Assembly: GCA_023333565.1 (NCBI GenBank)
Contig: JAJKFH010000102.1
Location: forward strand, 1,922,001 to 1,986,000
Reading direction: 5' to 3'
Source of the DNA: Puffinus mauretanicus
Lineage: Eukaryota > Chordata > Aves > Procellariiformes > Procellariidae
DNA length: 64,000 bases
Each line of letters begins with the position of its first letter. The stretch's first letter is position 1. The notes under the pieces were generated by a model that was not told the DNA's origin, did no database searches, and was given only the letters and a program-made list of their open reading frames with translations. This document shows positions 23,101 to 37,042 of this stretch, one piece after another. A program made the position numbers and the translations under genes.

Positions 23101-24780
23101 GACCAGAAACTTCCCCATGGAAAAATAAAATCAAACCAACCAAATACAACAAAGCAAGAAACATAAATTCCCACATCTGCTCTTGAAAAACTTCCTTCTG
23201 TGTTAAAAGACCAAAGAGGTTTGGTAAAGGTTTGGGTAATCAACCATTTGGTGTACTTAACAGAACCTCAAGCCTCCAGTCGTTTGACTGTCACTGTTCA
23301 GAGTTAAAAAGGCTTTCCTTGCTTGAGTGTACTATGCATATCTAGCAGCCAGTCTCTTTTTCAGTGTGCTTCAGACACAGTAGTATGCTATTAGCATTAG
23401 CAGACAATTCTCTTAAAGGTCAGATGGAGTCAAAGAAGCATATTCCTCAGTAATAATAAAATAAAGCCAGAGCTGACACTTCAACAGTACCAAGGAAAAC
23501 GCAGTCTCTTTTTGTGTGCATGCATGCACATGCACCTCAATTAGAAAGCCAGCCTCTGCATTCTTTTAGAACCCTATAATAACTTCAAAAAGAGTAGGTT
23601 CCACAGAGAAATATAACATTGACTCTTGAAATGAGAATTTTGTTTGGTTTTCTTGAAACACTAATTAGTAAGTATCAGTGATCCACATGCTGCAGCTAGG
23701 AAACTGTGGCAGCAAAGCCCATGCTGGTTGCATTTGTATAATCTTTTTGCTTATGGCTGATAAAAAGAATAAAATAATTGGAGATATCTGAAGACTAATT
23801 CATTAGGAAGGAGTTGGATAAAACCATGGTACTTTTTGTTTCGCCTCATGCTACTTTATTTCCATATGCTGTTCAAGATAATTAGTGAGTAAGACTTTGG
23901 AGTGGCGTGACAGATGATGCTAGGAATGGTACTCTGGTGAGGTTATTTCGGTATTTACTTTACAAACATATTTAGTCTAATAGGGGCAATCAGGTAAAAA
24001 TCGGAACAAGCAGAAAAAAAGGAATGGCCCAAAGGCACTCCCTCCACAGCAAATACTTAAAGGTTGGATTTTGGAAGGCTGTTTTCTTACTCAGCACTAC
24101 TGATCATGAAGTCCTAACTGGAGTAAACTGCAGCAATCTAACTCAGTCACGTCTTACTGAGTTATACTATAGCCCATAATCTGGTTATGACTTAAAAACC
24201 ATGGGAGTCTCCTGCAATGTAGAAGAATGAAGCCTAGGAGGTGGGCATGAATTGCACACCAACTGTACAGAAGCATCAATGGAGCAGAAGTAATCATGTG
24301 GTAGTTCTCACACTGGAAGTAGGTAAGCAGTTGTGTGCCCATTGACTGTTTAAAAAAAAAAAAAAGAAAAATTATTTACTTTAGAATAAAGTTTGTTTAC
24401 ATTCCCTGGAGTGATAGTTAATATTATCTGCATTATGATGATGATGATAGTGTGTACCTTGAGGTCCGTTCTCCCTTCCCACCCCCATCTAACACATTGG
24501 CAGATAATTCTCTTTAGAAATTAAAGCTGCTTCCTAATGAGGCTAATCTTTGGAAACTAATGGAGTTTCTAGAACATTGATGATAAAATATATTATCTGT
24601 AGGAAGGTAACTGTCACATGTTCATTGATCATTTTCAAAGTCAAGAATAAACTGTCTTATTACATATAATAAGACCTTCAACACTAAAAAGAAAATAAAA
24701 ATTCTAGCAAATCTGAAGAGAGCATTGGCATAGGTCCTATGAATGTATATCATTCCTACCTTTTGACGCAGATGTCTCTT

Positions 24781-24885
24781 ATCTCACATACTTGCTTGTG
24801 ACTTCCTCAGCTAGTTTCAAACTCATGATCTTCTGACTTCTGCACCTACATATCACCCATTTGAACCACAACACCGAGACACCTG
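24781..24885 (-). repeat. Possible tRNA-derived SINE head, degraded
   Basis: On the minus strand a box A-like tggttcaaatggg (24856-24868) is followed about 31 bases later by a box B-like gagtttgaaac (24814-24824), the spacing seen in tRNA genes and tRNA-derived SINEs. It does not fold as a full tRNA by eye and has no clear 3' CCA or poly(A) end. A MIR-like SINE remnant is the best guess, with chance as the alternative. Confidence 0.3.
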
Positions 24886-25243
24886 TTCTGCTCCCAATTC
24901 TGGTGCAGATGCAATTGGCTGAATGGGACAGAAGCACAGTAGCTCCCCCCCCAGGCAAAATTCTGTCAGGGTCCTTCCTCCTTCAGGACTCTAAGGTGTG
25001 TGAGATGATGGATGCTCACAGAAAAAGTTAGAGGGGTTGGAAATATATGTGAGCCTGGATGATGACTGGCCAGGGAAAGGTGGCCGTGCAATGTAAGATG
25101 TGCTTTGAAAACAGGCCTCGCAAAAGAACAGCAGGTGGAACTCAGTGAAGAATCGTTGTATTAGGATGATAACTGCCGCCTGTACCCGTGGGAGTTGTAA
25201 GATGCTTCTGTCCTGAACCTGGAAAGCTTGACCTTGAAAACAG

Positions 25244-25470
25244 ACTCACAGAATAAATTAGGTTAGTAGGGACTTCTTAGTGTCATCTGGTCTAAGCCTC
25301 CACTCAAAGCAGAGTCAACTTTGAGGTTAGATTGAACTTCATAGTTAGATCAGATTGCTCAGTGCCATGTCCAGGTGAGTTTTGATCATCTTCAAGGATG
25401 GAGATTCCACAGCCTGTCAGTTTGACCACATTTGTGATGAATGTTTTTCCTAATATCATATCGGAAATGC
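25244..25470 (-). mobile_element. CR1 LINE 3' end, old copy
   Basis: Reading the plus strand as the CR1 complement, the tail side (cacagaataaattaggttag, tagggac) leads into tctggtctaagcctccactc, agatcagattgctcagtgcc, atgtccaggtgagttttgat, aaggatggagattccacagc and gtttttcctaatat. This is the reverse complement of the CR1 3' UTR and the end of ORF2. Many substitutions and a short internal insertion near 25330 indicate an old copy. It is inactive. Confidence 0.9.
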
Positions 25471-27485
25471 TGTGGTAAGGTTTTGTATACCTGTAAAGTC
25501 TGGTCTGAGTTACATCCTGCTATGACAGAAAGGATATATATGTACTTTGAAACTGTTTGCAATTTATTCTAATCATTCAGACAATTTCAATACTAATTTC
25601 TTTTTATTCCATTCAATTTTTTTTTTCTGGCAAATTGTAGTTACAAAAGTAGAGGAAATACTTCCATTCTAAATAATTTTTAGGCACATAACATTAGGAG
25701 AGAAAGCAAATGAGGTGTCTAAACTCTTAGGAACTAGATAGCTTTTTCTTTCACTCTTAGTCTTCAACATCTGTATGTTTCTTTGGGGCACCAAAAGGGA
25801 AGGTATTATTTCTTAAAGAAAAGTTTGGTTCCTTTTCATTAGCATGAGTTTTTTTATGAACATATAAGGTCATGTGATCCCAAAATTGCACTAAAAAGAT
25901 GAACAAAATCCAGATCACTTAGATTTAATATTTCTATGCTAATATATACCTGTGAAAATCATACTGTTCTCTGCAGCAACAAAACCTATATATAGAGGAA
26001 ATCATTATCTCAATATCTTTTCAATGTGCCAGGAATTAAATATCTGTACATTTAACTGTCTTATGTAGGCAGTGAAGGACTAGAAATCAAATTTTCAATT
26101 TTTATTTCAGATTATTCCTATTTAATGGTTTTTATAGAAAAGGTTTTACAGGAATGTGTCATTTTCACTTACAATCACATATAGGTAAGAAATGCTAGAA
26201 ACATTTCTTCTTTGTGTGTGTTTTGGATGGCTTCTAACGACGTTTCATGGTGTTTGCCATTTTCTGTGGGGTAAATATGTTTACATATATATAGATATTT
26301 CTTCCTCGTTTTTGCTTTCTTGGGTGAGACTCTTCTAGCCAAACAGCTTTCCTTCCTATATAGGTATCTTTTGCACTGGCTCCTTGATTTGACCTTGGTT
26401 CACCTGTACTGCTGCTTAATCTGACTTAGTTTTGCTAAGATGTGCCTGCTCACTTTGCCCTTCCTTTAAGGAACTAAGCATTCACTTCTTGTTGGTTTAA
26501 TTTCAGTTCGTAGCCACCATTTTTCTTGGATGTCCATGTCCAGAACATACTGGACTCCTCCTTTCTGTTAACCTTCTGAGTAACAGTAGTTTTCCTTTTT
26601 TTTCTCAAAATGGAACTGATGCAAGTTGCTTGTTGTTTGAATGATACTGAGAGAATATTATGATGCTAAGTGTTATTGGTTGAGGAATGAAGATGGGACA
26701 AATAGTGTGAAATAGAGTATCTGAGATGATGGCATTCTAGTCATGTGAGGAAAGCCATTTCATAGTTAGAAACTGTCTCATAATCTTCAGCATAAATACA
26801 TTCACAGCTTGAATATTCCCATATCTTCCATCATCTCTGTCAGTTCCTTAAATCTCATTCAAGGTTGTTTCAGATGTACCCTGAAAACTCAGAAAGCATG
26901 TATGTCTCATCTAGATCTGATGAAATAGCAAGCATAATTAGAATGTTTTAACATGTTACCAGCACATCATTAATCAAAGATTTAGCAGGAGTTTGTGGCC
27001 AGTAGATTGGATGTGTGTAAGAGACCCAACAAAGTCTTTTAGTGTTTTTGTCTTTTGTGAATTCTTTTTTTGAAGTAGGCAATGAAGAAAACACACAGAG
27101 ATCTCAAAAATCTGATCGGGGAATCTAAATTTTATCTTCCTTTGGGGTCTGACATTTAGTTAGGGAGCAGTCCTGTTTCCTTGGTAAAACACCCACAAAA
27201 CAGGAAGGCGCTTCCAAGATGGATGTATCAATTAATCCTTTCTTCCTGTCAGACTCGAACATAATTGATTGGTTTGTAGAGCTCTACTGGCTTTAGAGAT
27301 CTGTTTCACCCTGGAAATTGCTCATTATATCCACAGCTCTTTTTATGTAATGTGTTTTTCAAATCAGGTGTTCTTTGCTGGAAATTCTTCTTGTCTTTAT
27401 GTGGAATTTGTAGGTCTGTTACAATTTTATACTTAAACATATTTTTGTTTAGAGACTAGCAAGGATACAGTTTCCTTTGCACCCG
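25471..27485. other. AT-rich non-genic stretch
   Basis: I see no gene, recognisable repeat or notable structure beyond short T runs and a tatatatagata patch near 26286. Confidence 0.6.
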
Positions 27486-27788
27486 AAAGGAGGTTGTAGC
27501 GGGGTGAGTGTCGGTCTCTTCTACTAAGTAACAAGCGATAGGACAAGAGGCAATGGCCTCAAGTTGCACCAAGGGAGGTTTAGATTGGATATTAGGAAAA
27601 ATTTCTTCACCAAAAGGTTGTCAAGCCTTGGAACAGCTGCCCAGGGAAGTGGTTGAGTCACCATCCCTGGAGGTATTTAAAAGACATGTAGATGTGGTGC
27701 TTAATGGTTTAGTGGTGGACTTGCCACTGCTAGGTTAACCGTTGGACTTGATCTTAAAGGTCTTTTCCAACCTAAACGATTCTATGAT
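27486..27788 (+). mobile_element. CR1 LINE 3' end, 5'-truncated copy
   Basis: This roughly 300-base CR1 fragment begins aaaggaggttgtagc and contains ggacaagaggcaatggcctc, agattggatattaggaaaaa and ggtatttaaaagacatgtag. It ends cttaaaggtcttttccaacc followed by attctatgat. It belongs to the same subtype as the inner copy at 39821-40223 (ggtcttttccaacc tail). A 61-codon frame at 27553-27738 is the residual ORF2 C-terminus. It is inactive. Confidence 0.95.
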
Positions 27789-30175
27789 AGTGCATAACAT
27801 ACCCTGCCTTGTATGTAATGATTTGCATCAACCACATGTGAGGCAGGAGTTAGTAACTGGCTGCAGGACTGTGCCTAGGAGATATGTGGCAGGTTTAGCA
27901 AGCTCATGTCACGCAGATGGAAACTAAAGGCATGCTGTTGCTACACTAAGGGGTAAAGCAACAAGCTTTTATTTTCAGGATGATTATGATAAGCAGACGT
28001 TTCTCGCTAGATGTACACACAGATATGGATATTGATATAGGTACACAGAGCTAGTCAGAACCCTAGATTTCTACAAAGAATTTTGGTTAAACTATGAAAT
28101 TAATGATTTCACTTTGTTCTCCAAATTAGCATGCAACCAGAGGAGGGGTTTTTGTTTGGTTTTTTGTTTTTGTTTCCCATGATGGAAATTGCCTGAAAGC
28201 TAACATGTTTTGTTAAATATTTTCTTTATCATTACTGACTTTGAATTAAAAAATTAATAATGTGCTGAGGAAAGTTGCTGGTCACTAAAGTTATGAGGCA
28301 TTATCACTACCAAAGAAGATCTGATATATGAGAACAACTTGAAGATCAGACTAAAGTAGTAAAAATCAGATGTAGTCCTGTAGCACAAAATGCAAGATCA
28401 TACCTTAAGGACTAATAAGAAGAAATTTCTTATATCATCTGGAAGAGCATTTTTTTTGAAAAAGCTAATATGTTTACGATTTGACCAGAGGATGAGTGTG
28501 AATTTCCAGTGTAACTTAGCTGTGAAGGAGGTTAATGTGTTACTTGTGTCAACAGAAGTCCAATAGATTGAAAGAGGTATTAACCCCACTGTCCATGGTG
28601 CTCCACAGACAGTGATCTTTAATGTTGGATGTGGATGAAACAGAAGGTGGGGAAAGGCATAACAGGAGGAGTAAGAGAATGGAAACCATTATCTATCAAG
28701 TTGGCTGCAGTAGTTTCACTAGTCCTGCTTAACAAAACAAAGTTGGAGAGGAGGTACAATTACTGCCTACCAGTTCTCAGGAAATAAGTACCAAGCAAAA
28801 AAATACTTTGTTTAAAGGATCATTTCTGGGGAAATAGTTTATTACACTGTTAAGCCTCATTTTAAAGTTGTACGTGATTTTATATAGAAAAAAATAGACA
28901 ATTTTTTCATTCCTCACTAACACCCAAACAACCACCACGTATTTTGAAGCAGAGAAGGTAATAGCTCAAACAGGCATGAATAGCAGTGTCTTCTATTTCC
29001 CACGTAGAAAAATGTGGGATTTGTAGTGACTGTGAATATTAGAGAGCCTCAGCTGTAGAATGGTGCCTATGTTAGCAGCAGCACAGTACCCTCTAAGAGT
29101 TTGTCAGATTAGTCAATCAGTTATTGATTTATCAATACTGGTTTCTGTAAGAGAAAGCCATGTGCTGAATCATGGATGAGGCTTTCTGCAAAGATCCTGT
29201 AGAGATTCTGCTGTATGCTTCCCTCCCCTCTCTCTTAAATAGCCAGTATAGTCCCAGACAAACTCAGGAATAGAATTTTCCCCAGATGCGTGTTTCAAGT
29301 TATGCTATTGTGCAAGGTCCTTGCTACAAGCCCCAGTACTAGGGGAATGGTGGAGGCTGAGCTGAGCAGAGGGTGAGCATCTTGGGGAAGTGAAAGAAGC
29401 TCAGGTCTATGAGTACTGAGGAATGTTCTGCTGTTATGTACAAGTGGTGACAAATTTACATCATTTTCACAGTCTATTCTAGTTAAACTGATGCCCATGT
29501 TTCTCTTTAGAGCAACAGAAAGACTAATGGTATAACATCATACACTTGGAGCGGTCCCATTCAAATATTGTGGACAGCACAACCGCTTTGTTTTTATACC
29601 CTAGTAGAGTCCAAAATCCATTGCATCTGGAACTGTGATTTGAAGTAGGGTTTGCTAGTTTCTCAGGGGTTGGAGTAAATTGAATATTGGTCACAACTGA
29701 AGTGAGCTCATCTAATAGATGCTAGAGATCTATAGGTTTCCACAAAAACAGGTTGAATGTGTTCTCCAGTATCCTCTTCCTTGTGAGCAATGATAGCATC
29801 CCTGAGGTGTGCTAATATCTCAAGGTCATTTTGAAATTTTATTAGGAAAATTGAAATTTTCCTGGTTGTCTCATTTTGTGAACAAATATGGCCAGGAGCA
29901 CCAAAGGAAATCTAAACTTAGCAAAGTGCTGATAAATGCTTGCTTTTTGGACTCTCTTTTCACAAGGGTCTGCAAATCCCTTAGAAATGATTGCATAACA
30001 ACTGTGAATAGGGCTGGTCAGGACTTTTTTTCAGCTAAATGTTTCCATCCGAAAATATGAGTTCACTGAAAAGAAAGCTTTTGTAGGAACCTAGCACTTT
30101 TGACAAAACTTAAACTAGAAGGGGTTCTGAAATCTTGGATGGGATTCCTGGCTGAAAGCACTTCTAGCATAGCCA

Positions 30176-30270
30176 GTGTTCTGATGGATGAAGCACTGAT
30201 TTGGGACACAGGAAGCATGGGTTCAAGTTCTCTGCTCTTTCCTACTGGGAATCTGGGACTGGACTTCAGC
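30176..30270 (+). repeat. MIR-like SINE head
   Basis: The sequence ctgatggatgaagcactgat, tgggacacaggaagcatggg, ttcaagttctctgctctttc then ctactggg follows the tRNA-derived 5' half of MIR SINEs in order. MIR reads gtggttagagcac, ggactgggagtcaggagacc, tgggttcaattcccagctct. The box B-like gggttcaagttct is well preserved. The 3' core is not clearly retained. Confidence 0.5.
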
Positions 30271-33200
30271 TGGAATAGTTCAACTGTTGGAAAAGTTTAG
30301 CTCTGTTTGTTGCAGTGAGCAGGTGAAACTTGGCTATCCTCATCCCACAAGAGACTCTTAAACACTGAGGACTTTATTTTTCTGTCCCTGTTATTACTTA
30401 TTCATACAAAATCGGACTATTACAACATGAGACACTAGGAAGGAACAGCTATGGCTAAGTCCTCAGCTGAGTTTAGACTATCTAGGATTAAAACCTTTAC
30501 TGTCCTGGCTGTGGGTAGGGGTTTTAGTTCTCATTTTCTACATGTCAGAAGCATTCTCTGCCAAGTACCTAGGTGGATCTTACAGTATAGCACTCCGATT
30601 CTTTTTAAATGAAAAAAATCTGAAGCATTTTGCATTTTTAAGGCAAACAATTTTCCAAATCTTAAAAATTACATGTGGCAGGAAAGACATTTTATAAAAT
30701 TTCTGTCATTCTTTCCAGATGAAGTGTTGCTTCTTGAAGAAAAAATATTTCACTCTTGAGTCAGAAACTGCTCTGCATATAGTCTGTAGAGACCATTAGT
30801 GGCCTACGGGTTATAGTTTGCAAGTCACTGGTTTCAGTGCTGGTCACTGTAGACCTCTTATTGGTGCTACAGCTAGAGAATTAACAAGGACGGAGAGCAC
30901 AACTAGCCAGAAAACAGTTATGTACCTGAAATAGCAGAAATGAAAGCATGTAATACTGCGACAAGTGCTGTTAAAATAGCACATTTTCAGAAACCATATA
31001 GTTATTTAAAATGAGGTATTTACCACACAAAATAAATCTCTGATATAATGAAATTAGGAGAGTCTTTTCATCTGTTGCAGTTAATCTCTTTTGCATTTGA
31101 TGTATATACAACAGAAATTCAAGAACGAGGTTGTGGAATGTTTTGCAAAGAAGGGCATGAAATATTATGACCTTCTTGTGTGGCTTCATTCAAGACTCTG
31201 AGGTGCAATATATTTAATCAAAAGGGACATATATATATGCTGTGTGTTCAATCTGTTGAAATAGGAGTCAGTTATATGGAAGAGGGAGCATTGTGTTAAA
31301 AATAAATACACTGCAGAAAGTTTTGGTAGAAAACTAACAACATTCTTGACTGTATATTTATTAGTTTTATACTGAATTATTAATTGAAGTGTTTAAAGGT
31401 AACAATAGAAACAAAATGCTTAATCACATTTAGGATAGAAAAATCCCATCAAAGAAGTTGCAGCAGCGTTTCAGTCATTTTAAAAGCTTCCCCCACCCCA
31501 CCCCTTTACGAACTGCCTTAATAACTAGAATGAAATATCTTTCAGGCAAGTTTGTCCTGATTTTTCCTACACAGTCTTGGTTACCTTTGTTCTATAAAGA
31601 AGGTGAAATTCACATCCTCTTAGAAGGACCAATGCAGGGCCACACCTTGCATTTTCCAGTGTTGAAAAAAAAGCAAATAGAAGATTTTTGGTATAGGAGG
31701 GAAGGAGGAGAAAAGGGGGCGAAAGACTGAATAGGGAAATAGAAACTATAATTCCACTTCTGTGAGTGACATATTGTATGACCTTGTGCAAAACACCTTT
31801 CAATTTCTTGTAACTCTGTACAAAGTTCTAGCTGATTTGGTCAAGAAAAAAACTGTAATAAAACACGAATGAGATGAGTTTTGTGGCAAAAGAAAGAATA
31901 ACACCACGAGTGACAGCTCTTTGAACTGTGTTTTTTGCATAGGTTCTTCAAGAAACAAGCATAAGTGATAGCACCTTCTGTCAGTCTTCTGCTAATAAGT
32001 TTTGAGTTTGTTGGCAAATTTTAAACAAAATTAGCATGTAGACAGAGATCTCAAAGGTGTTAAGTTCCTAAAACAGTTATCAAAAGGGGTGGCTGATTAA
32101 AGGAGAGAAACCCTGTTAATGGCCCCACTGAGAGAATGGCAGAGAGAACTCAGCCATTATCCATCGAGTTTGGCAACAGCCAACACTTGGTCAGGCAGCA
32201 CAAGTGTACAAGTCAAACAACCAGCACGTGAATAGTACATCAGCAAAGAGCATGTGTGGCTCCAGACAAACTCATGCTATGCCTTTCCCAAACAAGACAG
32301 GTCAATGAGGTTTGGAGCAAATAAGGAATATTGCTGCTAGGAGATGGGGTAAAGGAACATTGTGAATAGTATGGAGAAAAAATGTGAATATGGGGAGGAA
32401 CAGAAGGTCTTTTGCAGGTAGCAGGTATTGCAGGTATCTGGGGAAATGTTGAAGATCTAATGGAAGAAGAATAGGAAACGTGGGGTGAGTTGAGCTTCTT
32501 GACATGGAAGTGGAGGGGGCAGAAGACATCTGGTATAAATCTGTTGGAACCCTGATTTTATTAGTTCTGCTGCCTCAGGAGCCATTTGTTCCCTTTATTT
32601 TTGGGGGGGAGTGCGCTGTTCCTCCTTTTAGATAGAGCTGAGTATGGTAGAGGTTTAGTGCTTGCATCTCTGCATAAGAGTCCTCATCCCAAAGATGGAT
32701 TTGAATTGTACAACTTTTATTTTAAATATTGTGCATATTTGCAGATTCCATTATTGAGAAAGATGATAATTTTTAGGTTTAATTTGACTCTGTTTTTCTT
32801 GTCACATTCAAATTTTCTTCGAAGATTGTAAATTAGAGATTTGTGCTATGTCAGAGACCTTTCAAAAGAATCAGAAATATCCATATTCAAGAACCTCATG
32901 TTCTTTGGATGCTGATCAACATCTCTGTTTTTTCCTTTGTTGTTTCCTTTGTTCCTCTTATTAGTTGAAATAAAAAGATGTGTCATGCTACCTTTATTTT
33001 CTTTTTTTTTTAATCTTTGAGGCTGTGCTTGGAAGTCAGTGTTTAATTTATCATTTCATGTTGGTTTATTCCTCACTTAAAGTCATAACTAAAGCTGCTT
33101 AAATCTTTCCTTTTCTCCCCAAGAAGTAAGATGTTTCAGTTTTGATGACAATTACATAAAATCTTGGATAGAATTTCAGCAAAACAGGTATGGATTAGTG

Positions 33201-35904
33201 TGAATTAGTGCATACACAAGGCGTGGGAGATATGTGATCAAGTCCTTCATCTGCTGATCAAAAAACAAAAGAAATTAAAACTTCAAACACTTTCAATATG
33301 TAAATTTGTTGTTTTCCTGCCAGCCTTACCAATATTCCATATGGATAAAACAGTTTGTTGTTTGAAGATGATGAGCCTGTTTCAATGAGAAAGTCTAGAA
33401 TAATTGAAAAATAATAAACAGTAGAAAATATAGATGTCTATGTGATCTTGTGATATTAGCCTTTCAAAATGGTATATCTGGTTTTCAAAATGCATTCGTC
33501 CCTATGTAGTAACACCCTGAATCATTTTGAGAAAAAAACCGGTGGACCGTTGTGAAGAAATTTGGTTGAAGCAGTAGGGTGGAGAGACAGGAATGAGGCT
33601 GGCTGGAGATGGCAGGTCTCCTGGCCTCTCTTATGAAGTAATTCTCAGAAGGAAAATGGTGCAGAACTACTGCAACAGATCAACAGCCTGATTTCTAGCC
33701 TGTTTTTGAGAGCTTCCCAGAAGGTGGGAGGTGGTGATCGCTCCTGAAGGACGAAGTTCTGCTCAGTTCTTCTGTATATCTCTGAGGGAAAGCCACCCTC
33801 CCAAGGGGTGATTTGAAATGATTGACTTGAATCTAAAGATACCTGCTGAAGCTTTGCATGTTCATTATGCCCACTTTCTGCTTTCATAACTGACTCAGAC
33901 CTCGAAACTTGAAAGACTCCTTAAATTGCAGTTCTTCTCAGAAATGTGACTTTGTTTAAAAAGAAAAAAGATGTGATAGGTTGTCATGTTTCTCTCTATA
34001 TAACTTCAGATCAAATATATTTAGGTTACAGATATTTTTGCTGTCAGCCTTGCAGACTTAGCAAAGAAAGACAAGCCTGATTCTTTCCTACTTGCACATC
34101 ATCACCAGTAATATTCTGTAGCATAGATTTGACTCTCAATGAAACTTATACAAGCCCATAGTTTCAGTGTAGTTTTACAGGTGCCACAAACTTCCAGATC
34201 TGGCACTTCAATGAAAACTTATAAATCAATATATAAGCCAAAAATGAACCTGTCTGATTGTGATTGATAGACACGTTTCTTCCTCATTGATAGAAAGAAG
34301 AAAAGAAATTTAAAGCAGTATAGCTAGTGTTCATGTTGATAGAATTATTTTTATGGTGGCTTTGTAGAGGAGAAACCATAAATAAATTTGTGAATCTTTC
34401 AAGTATATTTGAGTCAATTACAAGCTGCAGTTCAATGATTCTAGGGAGGATTTTACTCTAAGTTTTAGGTTTAATTAGAGTTTAACTGGCAAAAAATTTG
34501 TTCACACCAAAATGTATATGCTATCATGTCAAAACCATTTTAAACGTGTACTTTTGGGTCAGAAATTCTGCAATTCTTACCCAGTCAAGGGATAAAAGTA
34601 GAGTATCCTGTAACTTACTGAATTAGTTACAAATGAGCAAAACCACAGAAGAGCCCAGTGAAGGAAAAGGGTAAACATGTCCTCACAGGAAGGTACTCCA
34701 GAATACCTATTTTATTTTAAATTGATACTTTGCTGCTATACTCCATATAATTTCTGTAAATAGATAAATGGTGACATTTTAAAGACATTTGGCCTTCTAA
34801 TGACTAAGTGCTCCTTCCTAACTAAGGGTGTAAGAGATGGTGATGTTACTTAATTATTCAAAACAGAGAAAGTGATGCAGGAGGCATATTCCAACACATT
34901 TAGAACAAAAAATACTTTCTTCACATGACATAACACTTTTACAGTGCATTTAAGGTGAAGTTTTCTCAAACTGAACAATGGTCTGGTAGAATTTGAGAGA
35001 TGAGATCAATGCATCCTCATTCTAGTGCTGCACAAGAACGAGATCTATGTTCTGTTTTGGCTACAGGTCTCATCAGCAGTTCTTCCTCCAGTGTGCAATC
35101 TCTAAATTTTGGAGTAATAGAGACACATTTGTTGTGTTTTGCATGCTTCCTGGTGTGGGAATCCAACTAGATGGGTTTCCCTTGCTCCTCTCATTTGTTA
35201 TCTGAACATAAATCTTTTATTTCTATTTTGCAGTGAAATAGGTTAATGTTGAGGCAGCTTTTTTTTCATGTATTTCCTGGGGTAGTTGTTGTTTTAACCA
35301 TAAAATATAATGTAGATACAAAAAAAAAAAAGGTATTAAATGCTTCTTGAGGATAGAAGGAGGATATATACAGAATTGTTTGAATTTAAATGATATTTTA
35401 ATGCCAATACTCTGGAGGTAAATTAATAATCACTTTTTCTTGAGTGTATTCAATTTAGTTAATGCTCCTGGGCTGCAACTGCATTCCCCAGTAGATTCAT
35501 GTGAATGTGTGATAGTTATTTGTGCCTAAAATACCAGGTTTTCTCTTCCATGGGAAATTCCAAAATTCGAGTAGAAAATAACTTCAAGATGGAATATACA
35601 TCCAACATTTTTTGAATGAAGATTCAAAATATAGCAATCATTTTAATGGTATCAAAAGATTTTGATTAATTTAATTTCCACTTTTATATTGTACTATCTT
35701 ATTAAGTATATATTATTTTTACATATACAATTACAATTAATAGTTTAATACGAGAAGGAGTAGATTAATTGCTACGTTCAACATCTGAAATGGAAAGTTT
35801 TGACAATTTTCTGTCAAAAATTTAATTGATGTCAACATGTCTGCAAAACATTGCAATTATTTGCCCTTGGTACTGTACCTGTTAAAACTAGAAATAAGAG
35901 CTCA

Positions 35905-36170
35905 CCTCTCCCTTCTGCCTCCCCTCCAACCCCTCCCTACCGCAACCCCCCCAACTGCCTCTGTGATACCAAGTGAGGAAACGGTGCTCCGGCATAACCA
36001 GTAGCCGTCGCTGGGCTTTGCTCTGTGTACTTAAGGCAGCAGCGTTCAGGCCACCCGTTTGGGTGTTGCTGAGGGATTTGCCATGGAAGACTCATTGGGG
36101 AAGCACTTCCCCCTAACTGGTTAAGCTCTGTGGAGACAAATGGAGTCTCGTGCGTGGCACAGAGAACAGA
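35905..36170. promoter_or_regulatory. Pyrimidine- and CpG-rich block, possible regulatory island
   Basis: A C-rich tract (35907-35955) is followed by about 200 bases with roughly ten CpGs, far above the local background. It contains a short frame in good initiation context (gccatgg at 36080-36086) that runs 13 codons (MEDSLGKHFPLTG) to a stop. A weak splice-donor-like ctggttaag overlaps its end. It may be a small CpG island, a first exon or an old GC-rich repeat. I do not recognise the peptide. Confidence 0.25.
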
Positions 36171-37028
36171 ATGTCTTTATAAAGTCATGCCACTTTTTGC
36201 TCCTCTTCAGGGGAGCTGCTAACTGGCACCTCCATATATGCAAGAACTTGGCTGAGGCTAAGGAATCCCTAATTATATTGTAGAAACAAAACTAAGAAAC
36301 TCAGAGAGTTCAAAATAACTCTCTTGAACTTCAGAAAACATTGTGTATCTGGAAACCATACCTAGATGGGTATTTGTATTTCCCAAAGGGATGCAACAAG
36401 AGGGAAAAATCAAGTCAAACTTTTTCAGTATTTGAGTTTGTGGCTTCCTTAAAGGTTATCACCATGTTCGCAATTGCTTTGTGTTTTTATGGGAACTGAA
36501 ACCCATCCGGACAAAAATCAAATTCTAAGCTGAAATCAGCAGAGTTAAGACACAGTTATGTTAAGCGTTCTGTGTGTCTGGCTATGTTTGTATAAATTAA
36601 TCTTATCTGATACTCTGCAAGTCAAAATGTATAAAATTCAGTGATAGATGCCAGAACAAAGGGAAGAGGATAAGAATGATTCTTCTAACTAGAAGAGACA
36701 TTTTAATTTTAAGTCCTTCTGAAAACAAACAGTCATTAGTAAGAAATCCAACTCTCATTGTTTTAGCTTTCTTTGTATTGTTCTTGTTCGTTTTTGGAAG
36801 TAATTTCCCACTCAAATTTGGTCTTTTTTTATTTAGTGCCTTTGTAGGATTTCTAAAAATATATTTTTAGAATATTCTCTGTAAATCAACTGCTTTTTTA
36901 TGTCACTGTTTCAAAGGTCCATGTTATTCCAGTTTCTCAAATCCACCATACCACTATTAAATGTTTATTGTGACATTTTCCACTTGCCATAATATACATT
37001 GAAGAAGATATATTATTTATTGAAACAT

Positions 37029-37042
37029 GGGGGGGGGGGGGG
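37029..37042. repeat. G14 homopolymer
   Basis: Fourteen consecutive G followed by agggagg form a purine-rich tract with obvious G-quadruplex potential and likely length instability. Confidence 0.9.

Larger units (their letters stand above)
18542..25243. other. AT-rich non-genic stretch
   Basis: No gene is supported. A 15-base A run lies at 20307-20321 and a short (ATG)n tract near 24435-24448. An imperfect repeat-like string near 20355-20400 (gtgtaaactggtgtaacctc, then atttcaatggga) resembles old palindromic amniote repeats. Other small structures are listed separately. Open frames such as 18474-18821 and 21950-22159 (minus) match nothing I know. Confidence 0.55.
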
